Counted from the first letter of the stretch, positions 11,964 to 20,269 are shown. The stretch: DNA of 22,675 bases from CSP1-5 sp964558395 (GCA_964558395.1 CAZLDS010000043.1:1-22675); one strand, 5' to 3'. The notes: generated by a model not told the origin, from the letters alone. Translations and numbers: made by a program.

Positions 11964-13220
11964 ATGGTCGGCGTAACATGTCCAAAATGCAAGCTCATGC
12001 AGATGTCTCGTCAGACCTGCAAATCCTGCGGCACTGCGCTGGACGCACCAGCCCCTACTCCAACTTACGCCGCCGCACAGCCTACGGCGAGCCGGCCGAT
12101 CTCCCCCGGACCAGCACCAGCGGGCCCGATCTATCGATCCCAGGGACCCCCACCATCATCTATCATCGAGGACAGACCCGCGTACATGGCACCGGTCGGC
12201 TCTGCAACCACGGTCCAGGACCCACCTCCCTATGCGGGGGGTGGGGGAACCCTATTCTCCGGACCAGCCGAAAGCCAGATTCACTGGCTCACGTTCCATG
12301 GGACGGGAGGTTCACTCTTTGGGATTCAAATCGTCAACGTGTTTCTGACGATCCTCACACTGGGGATCTACTATTTCTGGGGAAAAACCAAAGTCCGAAG
12401 TTACGTGCTGAGTCAGACGAAGTTTGCGGGGGATCGGTTCGCCTACCACGGGACGGGTAAAGAGCTACTAATCGGTTTCCTGAAGGCGGTGGCGTTCTTC
12501 GGCGTCCCGCTCTTTTTGCTGTTCATCGGACCGAACATCATGGGCGCGGGCGAGGGGGAGAAGGTCTTCGCAACGGTGATCGCATACGGCATAATCTTCT
12601 TGTTCATCCCGATTGCTAAGGTGGGGGCACGCCGGTATCGTCTGAGCCGAACCTCATTCCGGGGCATTCGTTTCTCTTTCCGCGGCCAGGTTATGGAATA
12701 CCTCAAGCTCCTCATGAAGGGGCAGATGCTCACCATGCTGACGTTCGGGTTGTACTACCCGTACTTTGAAACGAAGAAACACGAGTTCATGGTGAGCCAC
12801 TCCTACTTCGGCAACGAAAAATTTCACTTCGACGGACACGGGCGTGATCTTTTCGGGAGCTATGTCCTGGCGCTGTTCCTCTCCCTTCCGACCTTAGGTC
12901 TCTACTGGGTGTGGTTTCACGCCAAGAAACACCGCTACTTCTGGGACAATACCAGTATTGGCCATGCCCGGTTTCGCTCCACTATAACGGGGGGCGCCTA
13001 CCTCTGGCTCTGGGTGGGGAACATTCTCCTGTTGATCGTCACGTTAGGCCTGGGCTGGCCGTGGGTCGTCGTCCGCAACGCCCGGTTCACCTTCCAGTAT
13101 CTGACCCTTGAGGGCTCTCTGGATCTCGCGGAGATCAAACAAGAAGCCCAGTATGCCTCTCCCACGGGAGAAGGGCTCGCCAGTTTTCTTGATATGGACA
13201 CGGGCTTCGACTTCGGGTAA
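11964..13220 (+). CDS. DUF898 (YjgN-like) membrane protein with N-terminal zinc ribbon
   Basis: 418 aa from ATG 11964. GGAG lies 9 nt upstream; the ATG at 11949 is directly against its only Shine-Dalgarno and is less likely. An N-terminal ribbon with C6-x-x-C9 and C19-x-x-C22 is followed by a Pro/Ala-rich linker to about residue 90. Three DUF898-type units follow, each with F-x-G-x-G hairpins and long hydrophobic helices (ILTLGIYYFWGKTKVR, MLTFGLYYPYFETKK, LPTLGLYWVWFHAKKH, VTLGLGWPWVVVRNA). The C-terminal tail EGLASFLDMDTGFDFG is a form I associate with this family. It is an inner-membrane protein of unknown function. The M48 protease gene follows on the same strand, a pairing I know from other genomes. 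Confidence 0.88.
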   Translation: MVGVTCPKCKLMQMSRQTCKSCGTALDAPAPTPTYAAAQPTASRPISPGPAPAGPIYRSQGPPPSSIIEDRPAYMAPVGSATTVQDPPPYAGGGGTLFSGPAESQIHWLTFHGTGGSLFGIQIVNVFLTILTLGIYYFWGKTKVRSYVLSQTKFAGDRFAYHGTGKELLIGFLKAVAFFGVPLFLLFIGPNIMGAGEGEKVFATVIAYGIIFLFIPIAKVGARRYRLSRTSFRGIRFSFRGQVMEYLKLLMKGQMLTMLTFGLYYPYFETKKHEFMVSHSYFGNEKFHFDGHGRDLFGSYVLALFLSLPTLGLYWVWFHAKKHRYFWDNTSIGHARFRSTITGGAYLWLWVGNILLLIVTLGLGWPWVVVRNARFTFQYLTLEGSLDLAEIKQEAQYASPTGEGLASFLDMDTGFDFG

Positions 13221-13338
13221 ACCGCATCCGGCCTTTGCTGTTCCGATTCCCCACGGCCGAGCCACACTCGTGTGATTCGGCGCCACACACCTTGGCCTGG
13301 GCAGCTTCCACCTGCGGAAGAAAGAGCGAACGACGCAG

Positions 13339-14460
13339 ATGAAGACCGAATGGGCAGGGTACTACCTCGACGGCCGGACCGCCGCACGCCAGCGCGTGAT
13401 GATCCGCGTCATGCGGGGCGCCCTGGAAGTCATCACCGAGAAAGGAATGACACTCTGGTGGCCGTTTCAGGAGATCCGCCAGACTCAGGGTTTTTATGCG
13501 GGCGAAGAGGTCCGTCTCGAGAAAGGCGGCGAGATTACAGAGGTGCTCCTCGTCTCAGATGCAGCGTTCCTGAGCGAACTGTATCGGGTCGCTCCGGAAG
13601 TCGCCACGCGGTTCCACAACCCCGCCCGCCGGCACATGCGAGTTAAGCTGACCGTCTTGGCAGCCGTTGCGGTCATCGCAATTACGTTAGGTCTATATCT
13701 TTGGGGCATCCCAGCGATGGCGGGCCTCGTTGCCAGCCGCGTCCCCGTCTCATGGGAAGAGCAATTGGGCCATTCTGTTGTCGAACAACTGGCCCCGCCT
13801 TCGAGGCGATGCACGGATCCGACCCGGACACAAGCTATCGGTGAAATCATGACTATCCTCACGGATGCTCTTCCGAACTCCCCCTATACCTTTCGCGTCG
13901 TCGTCGTCGACAACCCCACCGTGAATGCCTTCGCGGCCCCCGGGGGATACATCGTTGTGTTGAAGGGCTTACTTGACCAGACCCAAAGCGCCGAAGAGCT
14001 GGCCGGCGTTCTAGCCCACGAGATGCAACACGTCGAAAAGCGTCATGCCACGCGCATGATGATTCAGCATGCGTCGACAGGACTCCTGATCACCGCTCTC
14101 ACGGGAGGTGGAGGCGACACGTCGGTCTGGGGTCTTGAGGGAGCACAGACCCTCGGGGTCCTCCGATATAGCCGCCATCACGAGGAGGAGGCGGATGCGG
14201 AGGGGTTTCGACTGCTCGTCGCGGCCAATATCGATCCCAAAGGCATGGCGACGTTTTTCGAGTCGCTCAAAGAAAAAGAGGGGGACACGCCGCAATTCCT
14301 CAAGTATGTTTCCACACATCCCAGCACGGTGGAGAGAATCGAGCGGCTGCGATTAATGGCAGCAGATGTTGAAGGAAACTTCGTCAATCTTTTCTCACAG
14401 TATGATTGGAAGGACATGCATCAGATTTGCCAGGCCACCGGCACGCAACGCCATCTGTGA
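13339..14460 (+). CDS. membrane-anchored M48-family zinc metalloprotease
   Basis: 373 aa. An N-terminal domain of about 95 residues (WAGYYLDGRTAARQRV, then VITEKGMTLWWPFQEIR) resembles the small DUF7092-type module found ahead of M48 proteases that accompany DUF898 proteins. One transmembrane helix is at about 103-124. The protease domain has HEMQH (227-231) supplying two zinc ligands and the catalytic Glu, and EEEAD (282-286) providing the third ligand. FAAPGGYIVV precedes the active-site helix as in M48/LoiP-BepA-type enzymes. All key residues are present, so it should be active, probably in envelope protein quality control, facing the periplasm. The ribosome-binding site is weak (GAAGAAAGAG). 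It lies 118 bp after the DUF898 gene with no terminator between. Confidence 0.9.
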   Translation: MKTEWAGYYLDGRTAARQRVMIRVMRGALEVITEKGMTLWWPFQEIRQTQGFYAGEEVRLEKGGEITEVLLVSDAAFLSELYRVAPEVATRFHNPARRHMRVKLTVLAAVAVIAITLGLYLWGIPAMAGLVASRVPVSWEEQLGHSVVEQLAPPSRRCTDPTRTQAIGEIMTILTDALPNSPYTFRVVVVDNPTVNAFAAPGGYIVVLKGLLDQTQSAEELAGVLAHEMQHVEKRHATRMMIQHASTGLLITALTGGGGDTSVWGLEGAQTLGVLRYSRHHEEEADAEGFRLLVAANIDPKGMATFFESLKEKEGDTPQFLKYVSTHPSTVERIERLRLMAADVEGNFVNLFSQYDWKDMHQICQATGTQRHL

Positions 14461-14474
14461 CCAATCAACCAGCG

Positions 14475-14993
14475 TTACGTCACATCCGCAACCCTGCCTC
14501 TCCCCACCTGCAGAAGATCGGCCGAACGGATGCGGAGCATGACGTCGGTATCCCCACCCCCCGCGTACACCTCTTCCAAATCCAACACGCCGCGGTCAAT
14601 AAGGACCGGCATAGTCCTGCGATGGCCGAACGGCGGTGTCCCCCCTACCGGAAAGCCGGTCATTGCCTCGACTTCTTCACGAGTTGCAATGCGGGCCTTC
14701 CTCCCGCCGACTCCATTGAGAAGCTTTTTTGTCTTCACCCGGGCCGTGCCCCGCACAATCACCAAATAGGGATTGCCGTCGACGAGAAAGAGGAGCGATT
14801 TCACTACCTGCTCAGGCGTCACCCTCAGTGCCGTGGCGGCGGCTTCGACCGTCGGAGTGGGTTCACCCGGACAGACCAACTCGCCAGCGATACCTCGCTC
14901 CGCCATCCACTGGGCGACGCGTGCAGCACCTTCTTGATTGAGAGTTGAGTGTTGAGGGTCGAGAGACGGCTCTTTTTCCCCTGATTCAGTCAC
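14475..14993 (-). CDS. YbaK/EbsC-type aminoacyl-tRNA deacylase (editing domain)
   Basis: 172 aa from GTG 14993, chosen because GGAGG lies 7 nt upstream; a 194-aa form starting at 15059 lacks such a site. The YbaK domain spans about 25-165: TVEAAATALRVTPEQVVKSL, FLVDGNPYLVIVRGTARV-TKKL with the catalytic-type Lys region, and GFPVGGTPPFGHRR. The family hydrolyses mischarged tRNA (Cys/Ala/Ser-tRNA-Pro and relatives). The first 25 residues (ESGEKEPSLDPQHSTL) are not part of the fold and are encoded partly by a 7-bp-periodic repeat, suggesting that repeat invasion extended the N terminus. It is last in the leftward string after pheS and the SDR gene. Confidence 0.85.
   Translation of the reverse strand: MTESGEKEPSLDPQHSTLNQEGAARVAQWMAERGIAGELVCPGEPTPTVEAAATALRVTPEQVVKSLLFLVDGNPYLVIVRGTARVKTKKLLNGVGGRKARIATREEVEAMTGFPVGGTPPFGHRRTMPVLIDRGVLDLEEVYAGGGDTDVMLRIRSADLLQVGRGRVADVT
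14934..14968 (+). repeat. degenerate 7-bp tandem units inside the YbaK 5' end
   Basis: Five consecutive heptamers: TTGATTG, AGAGTTG, AGTGTTG, AGGGTCG, AGAGACG. They share A-G at the start and T-[TC]-G at the end and lie within the coding start of the YbaK gene. Confidence 0.55.
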
Positions 14994-15023
14994 GGTCTGT
15001 CCTCCCCGAACTTCGGCCTCCAA

Positions 15024-15058
15024 GCTCTCATCTCTCGACTCTGGACTCCAGACCCTCA
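15024..15058 (+). repeat. degenerate 7-bp tandem units upstream of the YbaK gene
   Basis: Heptamers AGCTCTC, ATCTCTC, GACTCTG, GACTCCA, GACCCTC follow without gaps between the SDR stop and the YbaK ribosome-binding site. The units are related to the reverse complement of the cluster at 14934. Confidence 0.55.
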
Positions 15059-15073
15059 CCTATGCACGCACCT

Positions 15074-15808
15074 TTAGAGGACATTTACCGCCGCCCCACT
15101 CGGCGTGCGCCTCCGTCCAATAGCAAGACTCACGATCACGCGAGCTACGACCTCAGGCCTGATAAGTTCCTCACGCTCGTGAGAGGAAACGCTCACCCCG
15201 TGGCGAGCCATGGGCGTGTCGACCAAGCCTGGACACACCGCCCAGACCCGTACGCCGCTGCCGGCCAACTCTTCGGCGAGCGCCTCGGTGAATCCGACAA
15301 CCGCAAACTTGCTCACGCAATAGGTGACGTATTCACCCGCGCCGACCTTGCCAAGCTGCGAGGCTACGTTGATCACCGATCCCGATCGCTGACGGCACAT
15401 GGTGGTAAGCACGGCCCGAGTGAAGAGGAGCGGCCCGCGAAGGTTTACCGCCAGCATGCAGTCGAGATCGCGAAGGGACAAGTTGCTAAGCCGGGCGACC
15501 CTTAATACTCCCGCATTGTTCACCACACAGTCGATGCGTCCGAAGCGGCCGAGCACGCGTTGCACAGTCCGGCCGACGGACCCGGCATCTGCCACGTCGG
15601 TGTGGAGGAAGAGGGCCGTGGCCCCTTTCCTCACGAGTGCCCGCTCCGTACGCCGCCCGAGGGAGGAAGCGATCTCTGCCACGACGACCCGATACCCCAG
15701 AGCCGCAAAGGCCTCCGCCGTAGCGCGCCCGATGCCGCGCCCCGCGCCGGTAATCAGTGCAACCGGTTCCCGCCGATGCCGCCGACGGTCAACGCAAGTG
15801 CGCGTCAT
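15074..15808 (-). CDS. short-chain dehydrogenase/reductase (SDR)
   Basis: 244 aa classical SDR. The NAD(P)-binding glycine motif TGAGRGIG is near residue 20, the cofactor-site NNAG near 97, the catalytic Ser in INVASQLGK, the YxxxK pair in YCVSK, and PGLVDTPMA after it. The substrate is unknown. It resembles FabG-type 3-oxoacyl reductases but lacks a lipid-gene context. The ATG at 15808 has no clear ribosome-binding site. The basic segment VDRRRHRRE before the fold is unusual, so the real start could be further in. It sits where pheT would usually follow pheS. Confidence 0.88.
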   Translation of the reverse strand: MTRTCVDRRRHRREPVALITGAGRGIGRATAEAFAALGYRVVVAEIASSLGRRTERALVRKGATALFLHTDVADAGSVGRTVQRVLGRFGRIDCVVNNAGVLRVARLSNLSLRDLDCMLAVNLRGPLLFTRAVLTTMCRQRSGSVINVASQLGKVGAGEYVTYCVSKFAVVGFTEALAEELAGSGVRVWAVCPGLVDTPMARHGVSVSSHEREELIRPEVVARVIVSLAIGRRRTPSGAAVNVL

Positions 15809-15814
15809 CAGGTT

Positions 15815-15856
15815 GGTTCAGAGTTCGGGGTTGAGAGTTGAGGGTTCATAGGATTC
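15815..15856 (+). repeat. degenerate 7-bp tandem units between pheS and the SDR gene (a)
   Basis: Six heptamers in a row: GGTTCAG, AGTTCGG, GGTTGAG, AGTTGAG, GGTTCAT, AGGATTC. They begin just upstream of the SDR start. Confidence 0.55.
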
Positions 15857-15872
15857 AAGCCAATGTTAACGC

Positions 15873-15921
15873 GTTGTCCATCGTCCATGAACTATGAACT
15901 CTGAACGATGAACGATTACAA
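15873..15921 (+). repeat. degenerate 7-bp tandem units abutting the pheS stop (b)
   Basis: Heptamers GTTGTCC, ATCGTCC, ATGAACT, ATGAACT, CTGAACG, ATGAACG, ATTACAA. One unit is exactly repeated. The array runs into the pheS stop codon. Confidence 0.6.
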
Positions 15922-16956
15922 CGCGGGGAATTGCTGGAGGAAGCGAAGATCGTTCTCAAAGAAGAGGCGAATGTCATCGATCCCATACCGCAGCATGGCG
16001 ATGCGCTCCACGCCCATGCCGAAGGCGAAGCCGGTGATCTCCAGATCATACCGGACCATTCGGAAGACCTCGGGATCCACCATCCCGCATCCCAGAATCT
16101 CGAGGAAGCCACTCCCTTTACAGACGCGGCAGCCGGTCCCCTTGCACATCATACACGCGATATCCACCTCGGCACTCGGCTCGGTGAATGGGAAAAAGCT
16201 TGGACGGAACCGGAGCCGGGTCCCGGCCTCAAAGAACTGATCGACAAAGGCCTGCAAGGTTCCCTTGAGGTCCGCAAAGCTCACCCCATAATCCACGAGA
16301 AGCCCCTCCACCTGATGGAACATCGGGGAATGGGTCGGATCGGCATCCCGGCGGTAGACCCGCCCAGGGGCCACGACCCGGACTGGGGGCGGTTGCGCTT
16401 CCATCACACGGATCTGTACGGGCGAGGTGTGGGTCCGAAGGAGGACATCGTCCGTCACATAGAACGTATCCTGCATGTCTCTCGCCGGATGGTCCTTCGG
16501 GATGTTTAACCCTTCGAAGTTATAGTAATCGAGCTCCACTTCGGGCCCTTCGGCCACCGAGAAACCGAGGTGCTGAAAAATTTCCACAAGTTCATAGAGG
16601 GTGGCGATCAGGGGGTGGAGGCTTCCACGACGGACCGGTCGGCCAGGTAATGTGATGTCAATGGCATCACGCACAACCAGTCCTTCATGGAGGGCCGCTC
16701 GGAGAACGTCGTGCCGTTCCTGCAGCGCCGCCTCGATTTTAGCCTTGAGGGCGTTCGCCTGCCGGCCGACCTCGCGACGTTTCTCGGATGACAGGGCGCT
16801 GAGGCTCCGAAGAACCTCGGTCAGCTGCCCCTTCCGTCCCAGGACCCGAATCCGAATTTGTTCTACCGCCTCAGGTTCCTCGGCGCCCGCAATCGCCGGC
16901 AGCGCCCAGGCCTCGAGCTCCTGAAGCTCTTTCTCAATCTGTCCGGTTTCTGGCAT
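15916..16956 (-). CDS. pheS: phenylalanyl-tRNA synthetase alpha subunit
   Basis: 346 aa, normal length. An N-terminal coiled coil (about 1-85) binds tRNA. Class II motif 2 is RVYRRDADPTHSPMFHQVEG and motif 3 is GFAFGMGVERIAMLRYG. FEGLNIPKDHPARD and TEPSAEVDI are typical. The cysteine-rich stretch CMMCKGTGCRVCKGSG (about 268-283), followed by FLEILGCGMVDPEV, is a variant in which extra cysteines could hold a metal. GGAGGAG precedes the ATG at 16956. The catalytic alpha subunit needs PheT, which is not found downstream here, so pheT must lie elsewhere. A 14-bp hairpin separates it from rplT. Confidence 0.97.
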   Translation of the reverse strand: MPETGQIEKELQELEAWALPAIAGAEEPEAVEQIRIRVLGRKGQLTEVLRSLSALSSEKRREVGRQANALKAKIEAALQERHDVLRAALHEGLVVRDAIDITLPGRPVRRGSLHPLIATLYELVEIFQHLGFSVAEGPEVELDYYNFEGLNIPKDHPARDMQDTFYVTDDVLLRTHTSPVQIRVMEAQPPPVRVVAPGRVYRRDADPTHSPMFHQVEGLLVDYGVSFADLKGTLQAFVDQFFEAGTRLRFRPSFFPFTEPSAEVDIACMMCKGTGCRVCKGSGFLEILGCGMVDPEVFRMVRYDLEITGFAFGMGVERIAMLRYGIDDIRLFFENDLRFLQQFPAL

Positions 16957-16972
16957 CGCTCCTCCGGATATG

Positions 16973-17002
16973 CCAAAGCCCCGATGACCATCGGGGCTTT
17001 GG
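16973..17002 (-). promoter_or_regulatory. perfect 14-bp hairpin between rplT and pheS
   Basis: CCAAAGCCCCGATG / CATCGGGGCTTTGG with a 2-nt loop ends 16 bp before the pheS start. It lacks a proper T-tract on the reverse strand. It may attenuate read-through into pheS or be an RNA processing site. Confidence 0.6.
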
Positions 17003-17022
17003 CCAGACCTCCCGGTTTCTCC

Positions 17023-17382
17023 TTACGTGCCGACCGCCCCCTTGGCCACGGCCACCAAGCGACCAAAGGCGGCCGCATCCGTCACCGCCAAGTCGGCCAG
17101 CGCTTTTCGGTCGAGAACAACTCCGCCCTTCCTGAGTCCTCCCATCAACTGGCTGTAAGAGAGACCATGTGGGCGCGCTGCTGCGTTGATACGGGTTACC
17201 CAGAGTCTTCGGAACTCACGCTTTCGGTTCCGCCGGTCCCGGTAGGCATACCGCAGGGATCGGTCCACCGCCTCTTGGGCGGTCCGATAGCTGGACTTTC
17301 GCTTCCCCCAAAACCCCTCAGCCTGTTTGAGGACCCGGTCGCGGCGACGTCGGGTGATGTATCCGCCTTTAACCCTCGCCAT
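17023..17382 (-). CDS. rplT: 50S ribosomal protein L20
   Basis: 119 aa. It starts MARVKGGYITRRRRDRVLKQ and contains KGFWGKRKSSYRTA-like (EGFWGKRKSSYR), LWVTRINAAARPHGLSYSQ and a C-terminal LADLAVTDAAAFGRLV, all standard for L20. It binds 23S rRNA early in large-subunit assembly and in many bacteria represses this operon. It follows rpmI by 27 bp with a GGAG ribosome-binding site. Confidence 0.98.
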   Translation of the reverse strand: MARVKGGYITRRRRDRVLKQAEGFWGKRKSSYRTAQEAVDRSLRYAYRDRRNRKREFRRLWVTRINAAARPHGLSYSQLMGGLRKGGVVLDRKALADLAVTDAAAFGRLVAVAKGAVGT

Positions 17383-17409
17383 ACCTCCTGCTCCTTTTCC
17401 CCGCCACCC

Positions 17410-17607
17410 CTACAGGTAAGGAATGAGCTGACGGACACGCTTGACGTTCGAAGGATGGACCAAATCCGCTTTGCGGAGGCGCCGGCGCTGGTCCGCCGCC
17501 TTGCCGGTTTGCAGGTGGCTCTTTCCAGCCTTGCGGCGCCGAACCTTTCCACGCCCGGTCACTTTAAATCGCTTTGCTGCCCCGCGGTGCGTCTTGAGCT
17601 TGGGCAT
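17410..17607 (-). CDS. rpmI: 50S ribosomal protein L35
   Basis: 65 aa, the typical length, with MPKLKTHRGAAKRFKVTGRG at the start and a very basic body ending IPYL. The start lies inside the infC 3' end (44-bp overlap in another frame), so translation is probably coupled to IF-3 synthesis. Confidence 0.97.
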   Translation of the reverse strand: MPKLKTHRGAAKRFKVTGRGKVRRRKAGKSHLQTGKAADQRRRLRKADLVHPSNVKRVRQLIPYL

Positions 17608-18187
17608 CGCCTACTCCTTCGCTACCCCCTGGGTCCCTCCTTCCCTCCCCTGACTTTACATCCGATCGCGGAGTGAGGATCATGGTCATGTTGCGCCCCT
17701 CGAGTTTCGGGGACTGCTCCACCTGTCCGACGTCCTTGAGGACCTCGGCCAGACGGTCCAAATGCCGCTTCCCCAATTCGGTATGCACCATTTCCCTGCC
17801 GCGGAACATCATGGTGATCTTGGCCTTATTGCCGGACCGGAGGAACCGTGCAACGTGACGTGCCTTGAACTGAAAGTCGTGCTCATCGGTCTTGGGCCGA
17901 AGTTTGATCTCCTTGACCTGAACGACTGCCTGTTTCTTCTTTGCCTCCCTGGCTTTCTTCGACTGCTCGTACCGATACTTGCCGTAATTCATGATTCGGC
18001 AGACTGGCGGCTTCGCCTGGGGGGCAACTTCAACCAGGTCGAGCCCGAGGCCCCGCGCCTTTTCCAGCGCCTCCTCCGGCGACATAATCCCGAGCTGGAC
18101 CCCGTCCTGGCTGATCACTCGGATTTCCCGGACCCTGATCCGCTCATTAATTCGCAGGCCCTTTTCGATCCCGCCCCCCGTCCTCAC
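17564..18187 (-). CDS. infC: translation initiation factor IF-3
   Basis: 207 aa from GTG 18187. The N-domain has INERIRVREIRVI...LGIMSPEEAL, the linker EQSKKAREAKKKQ, and the C-domain has KEIKLRPKTDEHDFQFKARH and KITMMFRGREMVH. The start is non-ATG, as is common in this autoregulated gene; in-frame ATC and ATT codons slightly downstream, after a G-rich stretch, are possible alternatives. The C-terminal extension of about 30 residues (EGRRDPGGSEGVGDAQAQ) is longer than in most IF-3 proteins and is what produces the overlap with rpmI. thrS ends 13 bp upstream. Confidence 0.96.
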   Translation of the reverse strand: MRTGGGIEKGLRINERIRVREIRVISQDGVQLGIMSPEEALEKARGLGLDLVEVAPQAKPPVCRIMNYGKYRYEQSKKAREAKKKQAVVQVKEIKLRPKTDEHDFQFKARHVARFLRSGNKAKITMMFRGREMVHTELGKRHLDRLAEVLKDVGQVEQSPKLEGRNMTMILTPRSDVKSGEGRRDPGGSEGVGDAQAQDAPRGSKAI

Positions 18188-18200
18188 AGCCTGGGGCTAC

Positions 18201-20180
18201 TCACCGGGGATGCAGGGCTTCCTGCACTTCATCGAGCAGCGTTTTCAGCGGCATCACTCCCCGTTCCCGGCGACCCCGTTCACGCACAGAAATCAACTCC
18301 TGCTCCACTTCGCGGTCCCCCACCACGCCGATGTAAGGAACCTTCGTCACTTCTGCGTGCCGGATCCGATACCCCACCTTCTCGTTCCGATCATCGATCT
18401 CCACCCGCACCCCGGCGGCAGCTAAGCGCTCCGCCACATGCTTCGCGTACGGCTCGTGGCGCTCTGACACTGGGAGGATCGCCACTTGAACCGGAGCCAA
18501 CCAGAATGGAAATGCCCCGCCGTGGTGCTCGATCAAGATACCAAAGAATCGTTCCAGAGACCCTAGCAAGGCTCGGTGAATCATCAGGGGTCGATGCGAT
18601 TTCCCATCCTCTCCGATATACCCGAGATCGAACCGCGCCGGCATGTTGAAATCGACCTGAATGGTTGCGCATTGCCACTGCCGCCCTAGCACATCGACCA
18701 GCGAGACATCGATCTTGGGTCCGTAAAAGGCCGCCTCTCCCTTGACGCGATCAAAGACCATCCCGCTCTTCTCGAGGACGGTCTCGAGTGCCGACTCCGT
18801 CCGCTGCCACTCCCCCAGGCTTCCGGCATACTTGGACATCTGGTCTGGATCGCTCACCGAAAGGACCAGGTGGTGTTCGGTAAACCCGAAGGCCCGGAGC
18901 ATGCCCAGTGCCAGTTCCAGCACATCAGCGACCTCACTCTCAAGTTGGTCCGGCAGGCAGAAGATATGCGCGTCATCCTGGGTGAAACCCCGGACTCGCA
19001 GTAGTCCATGCAGGACACCCGACCGCTCGTAGCGGTAGACGGTCCCCAGCTCGCCGAGCCGGAGGGGCAAGTCCCGGTAGCTCCGCGTCTGGGAGCGGTA
19101 AATCAAGATGTGAAAGGGGCAGTTCATAGGTTTGACCAGGTACTCCTGCCCCTCGACCTCTACACCCGAAAACATATTGTCCCGGTACCAGCTCAGATGC
19201 CCACTGACATCCCAGAGATGGGCCCGGGCCACATGGGGGGTGTAGACAAGCTGATACCCCCTGCGGTGGTGCTCTTTCCGCCAGAAGGCCTCAATGGCCT
19301 CTCGGATTCGGGCACCCTTGGGATGCCATAGGACCAGGCCGGGCCCGATCTCTTCCTCGATGCTGAACAGTTCGAGCTCCCGGCCCAGTCGTCGGTGATC
19401 CCGACGCTTCGCCTCTTCGAGGCGATGGAGATGTTGCTCGAGCGCTTCCGCCGTGGGAAAGGCCGTGCCATAGATCCTCGTGAGCATGGGGCGGTGCTCA
19501 TCTCCGCGCCAGTAGGCCCCCGCAATGTGGGTCAACTTGAAGGCTTGCAGATATGACGTATCGGGAACGTGGGGGCCCTTGCACAGGTCAAGAAACGAGC
19601 CGGTCTGGTAGAGGCTGACCCGCCCGGCCCCCTCGGCCTCCTCCCTGAGTTCTTCCACCGCATCGGGCCTTGAGCTGCCGTAACGGCGGATCGTCTCAAG
19701 GATCTCCACCTTATAGGTCTGCCCCCGCTCCATCATGACCCGCAGGGCTTCTTCCAACGGCATCTCTACCCGTTCAAAGGGAAGATGCGCCGCCTGAAGC
19801 TCTCGCATTTTTGCCTCGATGGCTGGAAGCTCCTCGGCTGGTAAAGGCCTGGGCAGGTCGATGTCGTAGTAGAATCCTTGTTCGACGGGGGGCCCGATGG
19901 CGAACTTGGCGTCTGAATACAGGTTTTGGACGGCGGCAGCCATGAGGTGCGCGGTACTGTGGCGCAGGATGTACAACCCATCGGGCGAGTCCGCCGGCAC
20001 CAACTCCACCTTCGTCCCGGCGGGCGGCACCGCGGAGAGATCTACGGACTTTCCATCAAGACGCGCGGCCACCACTCGCCCCTTCAGATCCGCATCGAGC
20101 TGATGCAGAATGTCCGAGACGGGATGTCCCTCCTCAACCCGCCGGATCCCTCCATTGACGACCACGTCCACTTGCCCCAT
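18201..20180 (-). CDS. thrS: threonyl-tRNA synthetase
   Basis: 659 aa with all domains: TGS (about 1-62); the editing domain with HSTAH (H74, H78) and C200 in LDLCKGPH; the class II catalytic core with zinc ligand C354 in KPMNCPFH, motif 2 RYERSG...RVRGFTQDDAHIFC and motif 3 region HRALLGSLERFFGILIEHHGG; and the anticodon-binding domain (about 545-655, VAILPVSERHEPYAKHV). It should charge and proofread tRNA-Thr. The ATG at 20180 follows GGTAGGTGG. It is the first protein gene of the translation operon, preceded by a terminator hairpin 22 bp upstream, so expression may depend on read-through from tRNA-Val or on a promoter I did not find. Confidence 0.98.
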   Translation of the reverse strand: MGQVDVVVNGGIRRVEEGHPVSDILHQLDADLKGRVVAARLDGKSVDLSAVPPAGTKVELVPADSPDGLYILRHSTAHLMAAAVQNLYSDAKFAIGPPVEQGFYYDIDLPRPLPAEELPAIEAKMRELQAAHLPFERVEMPLEEALRVMMERGQTYKVEILETIRRYGSSRPDAVEELREEAEGAGRVSLYQTGSFLDLCKGPHVPDTSYLQAFKLTHIAGAYWRGDEHRPMLTRIYGTAFPTAEALEQHLHRLEEAKRRDHRRLGRELELFSIEEEIGPGLVLWHPKGARIREAIEAFWRKEHHRRGYQLVYTPHVARAHLWDVSGHLSWYRDNMFSGVEVEGQEYLVKPMNCPFHILIYRSQTRSYRDLPLRLGELGTVYRYERSGVLHGLLRVRGFTQDDAHIFCLPDQLESEVADVLELALGMLRAFGFTEHHLVLSVSDPDQMSKYAGSLGEWQRTESALETVLEKSGMVFDRVKGEAAFYGPKIDVSLVDVLGRQWQCATIQVDFNMPARFDLGYIGEDGKSHRPLMIHRALLGSLERFFGILIEHHGGAFPFWLAPVQVAILPVSERHEPYAKHVAERLAAAGVRVEIDDRNEKVGYRIRHAEVTKVPYIGVVGDREVEQELISVRERGRRERGVMPLKTLLDEVQEALHPR

Positions 20181-20201
20181 GCCACCTACCCGTTCCGCAA
20201 G

Positions 20202-20229
20202 AAAAAAGGCATCACGGAGTCCTCCGTGA
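20202..20229 (-). terminator. terminator/attenuator between tRNA-Val and thrS
   Basis: TCACGGAG-GA-CTCCGTGA on the reverse strand (20212-20229) is followed by TGCCTTTTTTC. It ends the tRNA-Val transcript and lies right before the thrS ribosome-binding site, so it may also attenuate thrS. Confidence 0.82.
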
Positions 20230-20269
20230 CACCTCGATGATTATCCACGAAGGATGCATGAGCGGGGGA

